A stretch of DNA of 64,000 nucleotides, taken from NCBI RefSeq assembly GCF_002327185.1, contig NZ_CP018624.1, forward strand, positions 868,001 to 932,000, written 5' to 3'. The notes below the pieces were generated by a model. It made no database searches and was not told the origin of the DNA. It worked only from the letters and a program-made list of their open reading frames with translations. Origin of the DNA: Clostridium chauvoei. GTDB lineage: Bacteria > Bacillota > Clostridia > Clostridiales > Clostridiaceae. A program made the position numbers and the translations under genes. Shown here one piece after another: positions 1 to 6,938 of the stretch (positions are counted from its first letter, which is position 1; every line of letters begins with the position of its first letter).

Positions 1-345
1 TTAAGAGAAACTTTAAGTCAAAAAAATGGAGTAAAGCTTAAAAAAAATATATATATTAATATGGCAGAAAAATTTAACTGGCCTAATATAGATCTTAAAA
101 ATGAAGAGCAAGAAATATTTTGTTATGGATTAAGAGATCAAATTGGAATATTAGTAGATGGAACTGTAGTCCCTTGTTGTCTAGATAGCGAAGGTAATAT
201 ACCCTTAGGAAATATTTTTAAAATGCCTATAGATAATATTATAAACTCAAAAAGAGCACAGGATATTTATGATGGATTTTCAAGAAGGTGTGCAGTTGAA
301 GATTTATGCAAAAGATGTGGATATGCTAAAAGGTATAAAAAGTAA
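1..345 (+). CDS. Radical SAM/SPASM domain protein, C-terminal part (5' end outside window)
   Basis: The reading frame is open from base 1 and ends with TAA at 343-345, so only the last 114 residues are present. An internal ATG at 61 has no ribosome binding site and is not the start. The visible part looks like a SPASM-type auxiliary iron-sulfur domain: a Cys before GLRDQIGILVDG, then VVPCCLD, a short LGN segment, and a final C-x5-C-x2-C-G cluster followed by YAKR. SPASM domains bind extra 4Fe-4S clusters in radical SAM enzymes that modify peptides or proteins. The catalytic CxxxCxxC motif would lie upstream, so the substrate cannot be predicted. Domain call fairly sure, function open. Confidence 0.75.
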   Translation, partial: LRETLSQKNGVKLKKNIYINMAEKFNWPNIDLKNEEQEIFCYGLRDQIGILVDGTVVPCCLDSEGNIPLGNIFKMPIDNIINSKRAQDIYDGFSRRCAVEDLCKRCGYAKRYKK

Positions 346-371
346 TAGCATATTTTAGGCGGAGGTAGTAA

Positions 372-1340
372 ATGAAACATATTTATAATTTAGCGTTTAA
401 AATGGCTATATCTGCAACAGTTGCTTTAATATTTGCCAATTCTTTAAATTTAAAGTTTGGGCCAGTTGCTGCAGTAATAGCTATATTAAGTATACAAGAT
501 ACTAGAAAAAAGGCTTTAATAGTAGGCAGGAATAGAGCCTTTGCATGTTTGATAGGACAAGGAATATCATTTGTTCTATATATTTTTATTGGACAAAATC
601 CAATAGTTTTTGGACTTTTTCTTATAATATTTATTCCATTAACATCTAAATTAAAGATTGAAGAAGGTATGATAGCAGCGGTGGTTTTATCAACCCATTT
701 ATTAGTAGCTGAAAATATAAATTTTTATTGGATTGTAAATGAAATCCTTATTATGTTAATTGGTATAGGGACTTCAGCAATTGCTAATTTATTTATGCCA
801 TCATTAGAACATAAATTTAAGAAAAATAAAGATTATATAGAAGAATCTTTTAGAGTAATATTGTTTAAGATGTCAAAGTCTTTACTTACTCATACAGTAG
901 ATATTGATGAAGCAAAATTAATGAATGAGTTAGAAAGAAATTTAGATGAAAGTAAAAATACAGCGTATAAGATAGTAAACAATAATTTCTTTAAAACAAA
1001 TTCATATCATACCGATTATATAAATATGAGATTAAATCAATTTGATACTATAAAAAGAATGAGACTACATTTTGATAAATTTTCAATGTCTTTTAAACAA
1101 ACTACTATAATGGCAAACTTTATAAAAGAAGTAGCTAAAAATATAAAAGAAGCTAATGATTGTAGAGAGCTACTTAGAAAATTAAATATATTAAGAGCTG
1201 AATTTAAAAAAATGGAGTTACCAAAAACCAGAGAAGAATTTGAAAATAGATCACAATTACTTCAGCTTTTAAATGATATGGAGGAATTCTTAGAAATAAA
1301 AAGGAATTTTGTGAAGAGTTCTTTAAAACATGAAATTTAG
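372..1340 (+). CDS. Aromatic acid exporter family (FUSC/ArAE-like) membrane protein
   Basis: A 322-residue protein starting at ATG 372 behind GGCGGAGG. The N-terminal half (residues about 5-145) is a run of hydrophobic helices, including the stretch beginning MAISATVALIFA and the GPVAAVIAILSIQDT loop characteristic of ArAE_1/DUF939 proteins. The C-terminal half (about 150-320) is charged, helical and probably cytosolic, as in Bacillus YqjA-type proteins. Family members are proposed efflux carriers for aromatic acids, but substrates of the Gram-positive ones are mostly unproven. It lies 26 bases after the SPASM gene and may be cotranscribed with it. No clear terminator is seen before the rib promoter. 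Confidence 0.7.
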   Translation: MKHIYNLAFKMAISATVALIFANSLNLKFGPVAAVIAILSIQDTRKKALIVGRNRAFACLIGQGISFVLYIFIGQNPIVFGLFLIIFIPLTSKLKIEEGMIAAVVLSTHLLVAENINFYWIVNEILIMLIGIGTSAIANLFMPSLEHKFKKNKDYIEESFRVILFKMSKSLLTHTVDIDEAKLMNELERNLDESKNTAYKIVNNNFFKTNSYHTDYINMRLNQFDTIKRMRLHFDKFSMSFKQTTIMANFIKEVAKNIKEANDCRELLRKLNILRAEFKKMELPKTREEFENRSQLLQLLNDMEEFLEIKRNFVKSSLKHEI

Positions 1341-1373
1341 TATGTCATCATGAATTAGTAAAACAAGGAAATA

Positions 1374-1400
1374 TTGACAAATATTTAGAATAGATATAAT
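1374..1400 (+). promoter_or_regulatory. Candidate sigma-A promoter of the rib operon
   Basis: TTGACA at 1374-1379 and TATAAT at 1395-1400 lie just upstream of the FMN riboswitch. The spacer is 15 bases, slightly short; a second overlapping TATAAT at 1400-1405 gives 20. Transcription from here would begin a few bases before the aptamer. Confidence 0.55.
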
Positions 1401-1423
1401 ATAATAGTATAAAAGTTAATAAG

Positions 1424-1533
1424 TTTCTTCAGGGCAGGGTGAAAATCCCTACCGGCGGTAAAGCCCGCGAGCTATTTTTAGCATGATTCGGTGAAATTCC
1501 GAGGCCGACAGTATAGTCTGGATGAGAGAAGAA
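1424..1533 (+). ncRNA. FMN riboswitch (RFN element)
   Basis: The conserved RFN sequence is readable: AGGGCAGGGTGAAAATCCC at the start, CCGGCGGTAAAGCCCGCGAG, a variable stem, then GATTCGGTGAAATTCCGAGGCCGACAG-type sequence and GTCTGGATGAGAGAAGA at the end. The P1 helix is formed by TTCTTC (1425-1430) and GAAGAA (1528-1533). It lies upstream of ribD and is followed by an intrinsic terminator, so FMN binding should cause premature termination of the riboflavin operon, as established for Firmicute rib operons. Confidence 0.97.
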
Positions 1534-1574
1534 AAATTTAAATTTAAAACTATGATTATATTTATAGATTTTTT

Positions 1575-1610
1575 GCTCTGAACTTTTTTAGTTCAGAGTT
1601 TTTTGTTTTT
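1575..1610 (+). terminator. Intrinsic terminator of the FMN riboswitch
   Basis: CTCTGAAC (1576-1583) pairs perfectly with GTTCAGAG (1591-1598) around a T-rich loop and is followed by TTTTTTGTTTTT. It lies 42 bases after the aptamer, the usual place for the expression platform of a transcriptional FMN riboswitch. Confidence 0.9.
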
Positions 1611-1654
1611 ATAAATAGATATAGTGTATTTCTGCATAGAAATTTTAAGTTTAT

Positions 1655-1696
1655 AAAAGCCCTGAATAATAATACTCAGGGCTTTTATTATTTTTT
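1655..1696 (+). terminator. Second terminator-like hairpin before ribD
   Basis: An 11-bp perfect stem, AAAAGCCCTGA (1655-1665) with TCAGGGCTTTT (1676-1686), is followed by ATTATTTTTTA and then directly by the ribD ribosome binding site GGGGAGG. It could be a backup terminator for the riboswitch or a structure that affects ribD translation. The flanking A and T runs would also let it work on the opposite strand. Confidence 0.6.
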
Positions 1697-1712
1697 AGGG
1701 GAGGATAAATCT

Positions 1713-2807
1713 ATGGATGAAGCTTTTATGAGAAGAGCATTAGAGTTAGCTAAGAAAGGGGAAGGTAGTGTTAATCCAAATCCATTAGTTGGGGCAGTTA
1801 TAGTAAAAAGTGGTAAGGTTATAGGAGAGGGATATCATCGTGAGTTTGGTAAGGAGCATGCAGAAATTAATGCAATAAAAAATGCTAAAGATAATTTAAA
1901 TGGAGCAGATTTATATGTAACTTTAGAACCCTGTTGTCATTATGGTAAAACACCTCCTTGTGTTGAAACAATAAAAAAATATGGATTCAGAAGGGTAATA
2001 ATAGGAACCTTAGATTTAAACCCAATAGTAAGAGGAAAAGGCATTAAAATTCTTAAAGAAGCAGGTATAGAAGTAGTAGTAGGGATTTTAGAAGAGGATT
2101 GTAGAATTTTAAATGAAATATTTAATCATTATATTATGAAAAAAAAACCATTTGTAGCTTTAAAATGGGCAATGACAATGGATGGTAAGATAGCTACTTG
2201 TGATTATAAATCAAAGTGGATTACCAACGAAAAATCTAGAGCTTTTGTCCATAATTTAAGAAATAAATATAAAGGAATAATGGTTGGTATAAATACTATA
2301 TTAAAAGATAACCCAGATTTAAGGTGTAGAAATGAAGATTTTAAAAACAAAGATCATTTTAGGATAATTTTAGATAGTAATTTAAGAATTCCTTTAGAGT
2401 CAAAAGTTTTAGAAAATCAAGATTATTCTAAAACTATTATTTTTACAACTAAAGGGGCTAATAAGACAAATAAAGTACTTCTAGAAAATAAAGGAATAGA
2501 AGTTATAGAAGTAAAAGAAAAAGAAGGCAAAATAAATTTAAAAGAAGTAATGCAGATATTAGGTAATAAAAATATAGATTCTATTCTTGTTGAGGGAGGA
2601 GGCACTTTAAATTTTTCCCTTTTAAAAGAAGGGCTAGCCAATAAAATATATGAATTTATATCTCCTAAAATTTTTGGTGGAAAAGAGGCATTAACTCCTG
2701 TTGAAGGGGGTGGAGTTGGACAAGTTGAAGAAGCATATAAGCCAGAAATAGAAGAGCTTTTAAGATTTGATAATGATATTTTATTGGTGGGAAAATTCAA
2801 CAATTAA
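1713..2807 (+). CDS. ribD: Riboflavin biosynthesis deaminase/reductase RibD
   Basis: A 364-residue bifunctional enzyme of normal length, with ATG 1713 behind GGGGAGGATAAAT. The N-terminal deaminase domain (about 1-145) has the zinc motifs HAEINA and PCCHYGKTPPC. The C-terminal reductase domain (about 147-364) begins KPFVALKWAMTMDGKIAT and contains the ILVEGGG segment near its end. It deaminates 2,5-diamino-6-ribosylamino-pyrimidinone phosphate and reduces the ribosyl side chain in the cytosol, steps two and three of riboflavin synthesis. First gene of the riboswitch-controlled rib operon; ribE follows after 35 bases. Confidence 0.96.
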   Translation: MDEAFMRRALELAKKGEGSVNPNPLVGAVIVKSGKVIGEGYHREFGKEHAEINAIKNAKDNLNGADLYVTLEPCCHYGKTPPCVETIKKYGFRRVIIGTLDLNPIVRGKGIKILKEAGIEVVVGILEEDCRILNEIFNHYIMKKKPFVALKWAMTMDGKIATCDYKSKWITNEKSRAFVHNLRNKYKGIMVGINTILKDNPDLRCRNEDFKNKDHFRIILDSNLRIPLESKVLENQDYSKTIIFTTKGANKTNKVLLENKGIEVIEVKEKEGKINLKEVMQILGNKNIDSILVEGGGTLNFSLLKEGLANKIYEFISPKIFGGKEALTPVEGGGVGQVEEAYKPEIEELLRFDNDILLVGKFNN

Positions 2808-2842
2808 CTTTATAAGCTTTAGATTAATTAGGAGGGTTATAA

Positions 2843-3493
2843 ATGTTTACAGGAATTATAGAAGAAATAGGAGAAGTAAAGTTTATAGAAAAAAGAGAGA
2901 AAGCATATAAGGTATTTATAAAATGCAAAAAAGTATTAGATGAAGTAAAAATAGGTGATAGTATAGCAACAAATGGTGTTTGTTTAAGCATAACAGAAAA
3001 GGGGAAAGATTTTTTTTCAGCTTATGTAATGAAAGAAACTCTAGATAAAAGTAATTTAATTTATTTAAAGATAGGTTCTAAGTTAAATTTAGAAAGAGCT
3101 ATGAAAATTAATGATAGGATTAATGGACATATTGTAAGTGGGCATATTGATTCTACAGCTGAAATAGTTAGTTTTAGAAAAGAAGAGCAAACTACTTGGA
3201 TTACCTTAAAAGCAGATAAAGCTACAAGTAAATATATAGTATATAAAGGATCTATTGCTCTTGATGGAATAAGCTTAACAGTAGCTAAGGTTAATAATAA
3301 TATTTTTAGTGTATCATTAATTCCACATAGCCAAGAAGGAACTACTTTAATTAGTAAGAATATAGGAGATAAAGTTAATATTGAAGGTGATATTTTAGCT
3401 AAATATTTAGAGCGTTTATATGTAAAGAAAGATATTGAAGATAATAATTCTAATATTTCAAGAGAATATCTAATAAAACATGGATTTATGTAG
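2843..3493 (+). CDS. ribE: Riboflavin synthase (alpha chain)
   Basis: A 216-residue protein starting MFTGIIEEIGEV, the typical N terminus of riboflavin synthase, behind TAGGAGGGTTATAA. Two tandem lumazine-binding barrels are visible: residues about 1-95, with the NGVCLSIT segment, and about 97-195, with GHIVSGHID and LDGISLTVAKV. The enzyme dismutates two 6,7-dimethyl-8-ribityllumazine molecules into riboflavin and the pyrimidine precursor. It would work with lumazine synthase RibH, whose gene now lies beyond an insertion sequence. The last 20 or so residues after the second barrel are a variable tail. The symbol ribE follows Bacillus-type usage; it is ribC in E. coli. Confidence 0.95.
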   Translation: MFTGIIEEIGEVKFIEKREKAYKVFIKCKKVLDEVKIGDSIATNGVCLSITEKGKDFFSAYVMKETLDKSNLIYLKIGSKLNLERAMKINDRINGHIVSGHIDSTAEIVSFRKEEQTTWITLKADKATSKYIVYKGSIALDGISLTVAKVNNNIFSVSLIPHSQEGTTLISKNIGDKVNIEGDILAKYLERLYVKKDIEDNNSNISREYLIKHGFM

Positions 3494-3522
3494 TGATTAT
3501 AATATTGAGTGAAGGGTGGTGA

Positions 3523-3538
3523 AGGGAAGAAATTCCCT
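3523..3538 (+). promoter_or_regulatory. Hairpin between the ribBA ribosome binding site and its ATG
   Basis: AGGGAA (3523-3528), GAAA loop (3529-3532) and TTCCCT (3533-3538) form a 6-bp stem with a GNRA tetraloop. It begins directly after a strong Shine-Dalgarno match, GGTGGTGA (3515-3522), and ends six bases before ATG 3545. Unfolded, the Shine-Dalgarno would be 22 bases from the start; folded, about six. This supports ATG 3545 as the ribBA start. Confidence 0.6.
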
Positions 3539-3544
3539 AAGATT

Positions 3545-4744
3545 ATGAGTAAATTTATTTCTATAGAAGAAGCAATAAAGGAAATAAAAAAAGGAAAGAT
3601 GATTATAGTTATAGATGATGAAGATAGAGAAAATGAAGGCGATTTAGTAATGGCAGCAGAGCTTGTAGATGGAGAAAGTATAAATTTTATGGCCACATAT
3701 GGTAAGGGGTTAATTTGTACACCTATAAGTGAAGAGATAGCAAATAAGTTAAATTTAAATCCAATGGTAGAGGATAATACAGACAATCATGAAACAGCAT
3801 TTACAGTATCAATAGATTATAAAGATACTAATACAGGAATTTCAGCTTTTGAAAGAGCAAATACAATTATAAACTTAATTAAAGAGGATAGTGTGCCAGG
3901 AGATTTTAGAAGACCAGGTCATATTTTTCCTTTAATAGGTAAAAAAGGTGGGGTTTTAAAAAGAGCTGGACATACAGAAGCATCATTAGATTTAGTTAAA
4001 TTAGCTGGGCTAAAAGAAGCTGGAGTTATATGTGAAATAATTAAAGAAGATGGGACTATGGCAAGAACACCAGAACTGGTAGAGTTTAGTAAAAAGCATG
4101 ATATCGGTATTATAACTATTAAAGATTTAATAGCTTATAGAAATCAAAGAGAAATTCTTGTTGAAAAAGTAGTAGAAACTAAAATGCCAACACAATATGG
4201 AGAATTTAAAGCTATAGGATTTATAAATAAATTAAATGGAGAGCATCATGTTGCTTTAGTAAAAGGAGAGGTAGAGAAGGAAGATTCTGTTTTAATTAGA
4301 GTTCATTCAGAATGTTTAACAGGAGATGTTTTTGGATCTAAAAGATGTGATTGTGGTGAACAATTTGATAGAGCAATGAAGCAAATAGCTAAGGAAGGAA
4401 AAGGTATTCTTCTTTATATGAGGCAAGAAGGAAGAGGAATAGGGTTAATAAACAAATTAAAAGCATATAAACTTCAAGATGAAGGCTTAGATACTGTTGA
4501 AGCAAATATAAAATTAGGCTTTCCAGAGGATCTTAGAGATTATGGTATTGGAGCTCAAATATTAAAAGTATTAGGAGTTAAGAAAATCCGTTTAATGACT
4601 AACAACCCTAAAAAAATTTCAGGTTTAGAAGGATATGGGCTTAGTATTATTGAGAGAGTTCCAATAGAAATTGAATCCAATAAAGATAATAGGTTTTATT
4701 TAAAAACTAAAAAAGAAAAAATGGAACATTTACTTAATATATAA
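3545..4744 (+). CDS. ribBA: Bifunctional 3,4-dihydroxy-2-butanone-4-phosphate synthase / GTP cyclohydrolase II
   Basis: The 399-residue product starts [19 protein letters not shown]. The frame stays open to a GTG at 3509, but that codon has no ribosome binding site and family members start at this Met. Residues about 5-200 are DHBP synthase, with the acidic loop [11 protein letters not shown] and the [11 protein letters not shown] motif. Residues about 205-399 are GTP cyclohydrolase II, with zinc ligands in [15 protein letters not shown] and the [10 protein letters not shown] motif. Together they supply both precursors of riboflavin: butanone phosphate from ribulose 5-phosphate and diaminopyrimidine from GTP. 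The insertion sequence begins 27 bases after its stop codon and separates it from ribH. Confidence 0.96.
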   Translation: MSKFISIEEAIKEIKKGKMIIVIDDEDRENEGDLVMAAELVDGESINFMATYGKGLICTPISEEIANKLNLNPMVEDNTDNHETAFTVSIDYKDTNTGISAFERANTIINLIKEDSVPGDFRRPGHIFPLIGKKGGVLKRAGHTEASLDLVKLAGLKEAGVICEIIKEDGTMARTPELVEFSKKHDIGIITIKDLIAYRNQREILVEKVVETKMPTQYGEFKAIGFINKLNGEHHVALVKGEVEKEDSVLIRVHSECLTGDVFGSKRCDCGEQFDRAMKQIAKEGKGILLYMRQEGRGIGLINKLKAYKLQDEGLDTVEANIKLGFPEDLRDYGIGAQILKVLGVKKIRLMTNNPKKISGLEGYGLSIIERVPIEIESNKDNRFYLKTKKEKMEHLLNI

Positions 4745-4763
4745 CAAATTTAAATAAAAAAAT

Positions 4764-4771
4764 TAATTTAT
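4764..4771 (+). repeat. Target-site duplication, left copy
   Basis: TAATTTAT lies directly left of the insertion-sequence end and is repeated exactly at 6302-6309 on the right. An 8-bp duplication suits IS6-like and several other DDE insertion sequences. Confidence 0.8.
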
Positions 4772-4874
4772 GATAGTGTAAAGTTTCGTATGAAAAAATA
4801 GCTTACAGCTAATTTGGAATAATAGTTAAAAATATCTTTGCAATATCTAAGAAAATTTTAAAATTGAATATGCT

Positions 4875-4903
4875 AAAAAGACCTTCGGTAACGGAGGCAA
4901 AAA
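4875..4903 (-). terminator. Terminator after the transposase gene
   Basis: Read on the minus strand, CCTCCG-TTAC-CGAAGG forms a 6-bp stem (one G-U pair) followed by TCTTTTT. It lies inside the insertion sequence about 30 bases after the transposase stop codon. Confidence 0.65.
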
Positions 4904-4931
4904 CTTAATCAATATTTGATTTTATGATTTA

Positions 4932-6044
4932 TCAAGAAGTTTGTGATTCTTGCATATGTAATATGGTTTGTTGACCGAGACTGATAAGAATTTGCCACTT
5001 TGCAGGCATATTGTCAATACCATCTAGTTGCTTTAATTCGTTTAAAGGACGCCAGTAATTGTAAGGATGCGGGCGTAAGAAATTGTAATAAGCAACCCAA
5101 AGGGAGAAGCCATAAAGAGCACCTTCATCACTTCCATAACCACAGGTACCCCTGTAGGAAGATTTAAAGGTACGGTTTAAACGCTCTACAACTTGCTCAA
5201 CCCAACGAAATTCTTCAGATACTGGATCATCGTTAGTAAGTCCGATAACTTGAGTTAGATTAAATTCTTTATTTTTTTCTAATTCAAATTGTTGCTTCGC
5301 TAACGGATATGAACTGTAACCATCGGCAACAAAGTTTAAAGCTTTTCCAGAGAAGTCTTTAAACTTATCAAAAGCCATACGCATTGTTAGTATACAAGGG
5401 TCAGTAGCTCTTGTATCAGATACTTGATAACCTAGAATAGACATTTTACAATTAACGTGATAAGTCAAGCATAGTCCCATTATATGCGGGCTAAACTTCT
5501 TAAAACTAAATCCGGTAGCATGTTTTGATATTGGATTTAGTTTTAAGAAGTTAATATTAAATTCACGATATATGTAATGAAGCTTATACTTGTATTTATC
5601 ACAAGGATCAATATTCTTTGGAAGATTCTTAAGATTTCTTTGATAGTATAAGCATTTAGAATTATTACATTTATGTATTTTAAAGTGCTTGCGTTGCTTT
5701 TGTTCCGTAAGCGTAGCACCGCAATAAGGACATATAAATACTATTGGTTTAGTTGTGTAATTAGTTTCTTTAAATGTAAGACCACAAACTTTACATTGAA
5801 ACTGTCCTTTACTGCCATTGTTATCGTATATATATTCATGTGGTGCACCACACTTAGGACATTTAGTTTTTTTAGGGATAGACTTCCCGTTCCGTCTTTG
5901 GGCGGGTTTTACGGTCTTGTTATATTTATGTTTGTAATAAGCTAAAAGTAATATATAGTCTACTTTTTCAAATCTAATAATTGTGGGTAGCTTATCTACT
6001 TTGAATTTTTGGTATTCTGGGCTATTAGAATCATCAAATATCAT
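4932..6044 (-). pseudogene. Transposase with DDE fold and zinc ribbons, internally deleted and without a good start
   Basis: The frame encodes 370 residues from ATG 6044. Two zinc ribbons are visible: CPKCGAPHEYIYDNNG...CKVCG, and CPYCG with a CNNSKCLYYQ partner. They are followed by a recombinase-like region with VADGYSSYP (second Asp) and VERLNRTFK (catalytic Glu) and the end motif AYYNFLRPH. The first catalytic Asp motif (DETY type) is absent: the sequence passes from TYHVNCKMS straight into ILGYQVSDTR, where relatives, as I recall them, carry roughly 80 more residues. The same frame is open for about 108 bases upstream of ATG 6044 and encodes a hydrophobic stretch including IGQLLLFISQHIPL that fits this family, but it contains no ATG, GTG or TTG. 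I infer a decayed, inactive gene. Confidence 0.7.
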
Positions 6045-6134
6045 CTGGTTAAGTGGAATATGTTGTGAGATGAATAAAAGTAATTGACCGATAATGGCAA
6101 TTAAATATTGATTATAAGTAATTAAATAAGTTAT

Positions 6135-6222
6135 AATTGAATCTATAATAACGATATCCTTTCATGTGTGATTTTGTTTGGTGAGAGATTCAATTTTAAC
6201 ATGAAATTAGGGGGTCGTTATT
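6135..6222. repeat. Crossing inverted repeats at the right end of the insertion sequence
   Basis: AATTGAATCT (6135-6144) pairs with AGATTCAATT (6186-6195). AATAACGA plus TTCATG (6147-6154, 6161-6166) pairs with CATGAA plus TCGTTATT (6200-6205, 6215-6222). The two pairings cross, so they exclude each other unless they form a pseudoknot. A run of seven T follows at 6221-6227 on the plus strand, so the outer hairpin could terminate transcripts entering from ribH's side of the plus strand. On the minus strand the region is the transposase leader. Confidence 0.6.
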
Positions 6223-6301
6223 TTTTTATACAAAAAAACTGGCGAAACCTTGATATATAAAGATTTAAAAAGAAAAGTAGGGTAAAAAACTTTACACTAA
6301 C

Positions 6302-6309
6302 TAATTTAT
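6302..6309 (+). repeat. Target-site duplication, right copy
   Basis: TAATTTAT is identical to the copy at 4764-4771. It directly precedes AAAGGAGATT, the ribosome binding site of ribH, so the insertion spared the translation signals of ribH. Confidence 0.8.
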
Positions 6310-6324
6310 AAAGGAGATTAATTT

Positions 6325-6786
6325 ATGAGAATAATACAAGGAGATTTAATAGGCAAAGGAAAAAAATATGCAATTGTATCAGCAAGATTTAATGAATTTA
6401 TAGTATCAAAATTAGTAGATGGAGCAATAGATGCATTTAAAAGACATGGGGTAGATGAAGGTGATATTGATATAGCTTGGGTGCCAGGAGCTTTTGAAAT
6501 ACCTCTAATTGCAAAGAAACTAGCCAAAACTAATAATTATGATGCAATAGTATGTTTAGGGGCAGTAATACGGGGAACAACTAGTCATTATGATTATGTT
6601 TGTTCAGAAGTGTCAAAGGGAGTTGCGAATGTAGGGTTAGATACTGAAGTTCCAGTAATATTTGGAGTAATAACTACAGAGAATATAGAACAAGCTATCG
6701 AAAGAGCAGGAACTAAGGCTGGAAACAAAGGATTTGATTCTGCTATATCAGCTATAGAAATGACAAATTTATTAGACTCTATATAA
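6325..6786 (+). CDS. ribH: 6,7-dimethyl-8-ribityllumazine synthase
   Basis: A 153-residue protein of normal length. Visible family motifs are the substrate loop [22 protein letters not shown], and [18 protein letters not shown] with the catalytic His. It condenses butanone phosphate with the diaminopyrimidine to give lumazine, the substrate of RibE, and normally forms a 60-subunit or pentameric shell. ATG 6325 has AAAGGAG 11 bases upstream. In the ancestral operon it followed ribBA directly; now about 1.5 kb of insertion sequence lies between, so its expression depends on read-through or on a promoter inside the element. The gene itself is intact. Confidence 0.96.
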   Translation: MRIIQGDLIGKGKKYAIVSARFNEFIVSKLVDGAIDAFKRHGVDEGDIDIAWVPGAFEIPLIAKKLAKTNNYDAIVCLGAVIRGTTSHYDYVCSEVSKGVANVGLDTEVPVIFGVITTENIEQAIERAGTKAGNKGFDSAISAIEMTNLLDSI

Positions 6787-6788
6787 AT

Positions 6789-6822
6789 AAAGTAGGATTT
6801 TTTAAAGTCCTACTTTATTTAT
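6789..6822 (+). terminator. Terminator of the rib operon
   Basis: AAAGTAGGA (6789-6797) pairs with TCCTACTTT (6808-6816), followed by ATTTATTA. It lies directly after the ribH stop codon. Confidence 0.8.
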
Positions 6823-6824
6823 TA

Positions 6825-6838
6825 TGAAAACGTTAAAC
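6825..6838 (+). promoter_or_regulatory. Candidate CcpA cre site
   Basis: TGAAAACGTTAAAC matches 12 of 14 positions of the cre consensus TGWAARCGYTWNCW. It lies just upstream of the promoter of a polysaccharide lyase gene, where carbon catabolite control is plausible. No experiment supports it here. Confidence 0.45.
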
Positions 6839-6845
6839 TAAAATG

Positions 6846-6874
6846 TTGTATTATGTTTAAATATGGTATATAAT
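6846..6874 (+). promoter_or_regulatory. Candidate promoter of the lyase gene
   Basis: TTGTAT (6846-6851), a 17-base spacer and TATAAT (6869-6874) resemble a sigma-A promoter, 64 bases before the ATG of the heparinase-like gene. Confidence 0.55.
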
Positions 6875-6938
6875 GTAGAAGAAAGATAACATTTACATAA
6901 GTAAACCGATTTAAACTTATAAATTTAGGAGGGACATT

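Larger units (their letters stand above)
4772..6301. mobile_element. Insertion sequence (DDE type, IS6-like ends), 1,530 bp, probably defective
   Basis: The ends are imperfect 15-bp inverted repeats: GATAGTGTAAAGTTT at 4772-4786, and the reverse complement of the right end (6287-6301), GTTAGTGTAAAGTTT, with one mismatch. Both are flanked by the direct repeat TAATTTAT. The element carries one transposase frame on the minus strand with a terminator behind it at the left end, and an intricate inverted-repeat region at the right end. It lies between ribBA and ribH, against the direction of the operon. The exact family is uncertain: the end sequence resembles the GCAAAGTTT core of IS6 elements, whereas the transposase has two N-terminal zinc ribbons. 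Confidence 0.88.

Noticed and set aside
3509-3544. GTG start for ribBA with 12 extra residues
   Set aside because: No ribosome binding site before it; the sequence forms the Shine-Dalgarno and hairpin of ATG 3545, and family members start at that Met.
6112-6165. Short minus-strand ORF with ATG and AAAGGA before the transposase, possibly joined by +1 frameshifting
   Set aside because: No recognised slippery site at its stop codon, and its peptide does not look like the family N terminus; a lost start codon is the simpler reading.
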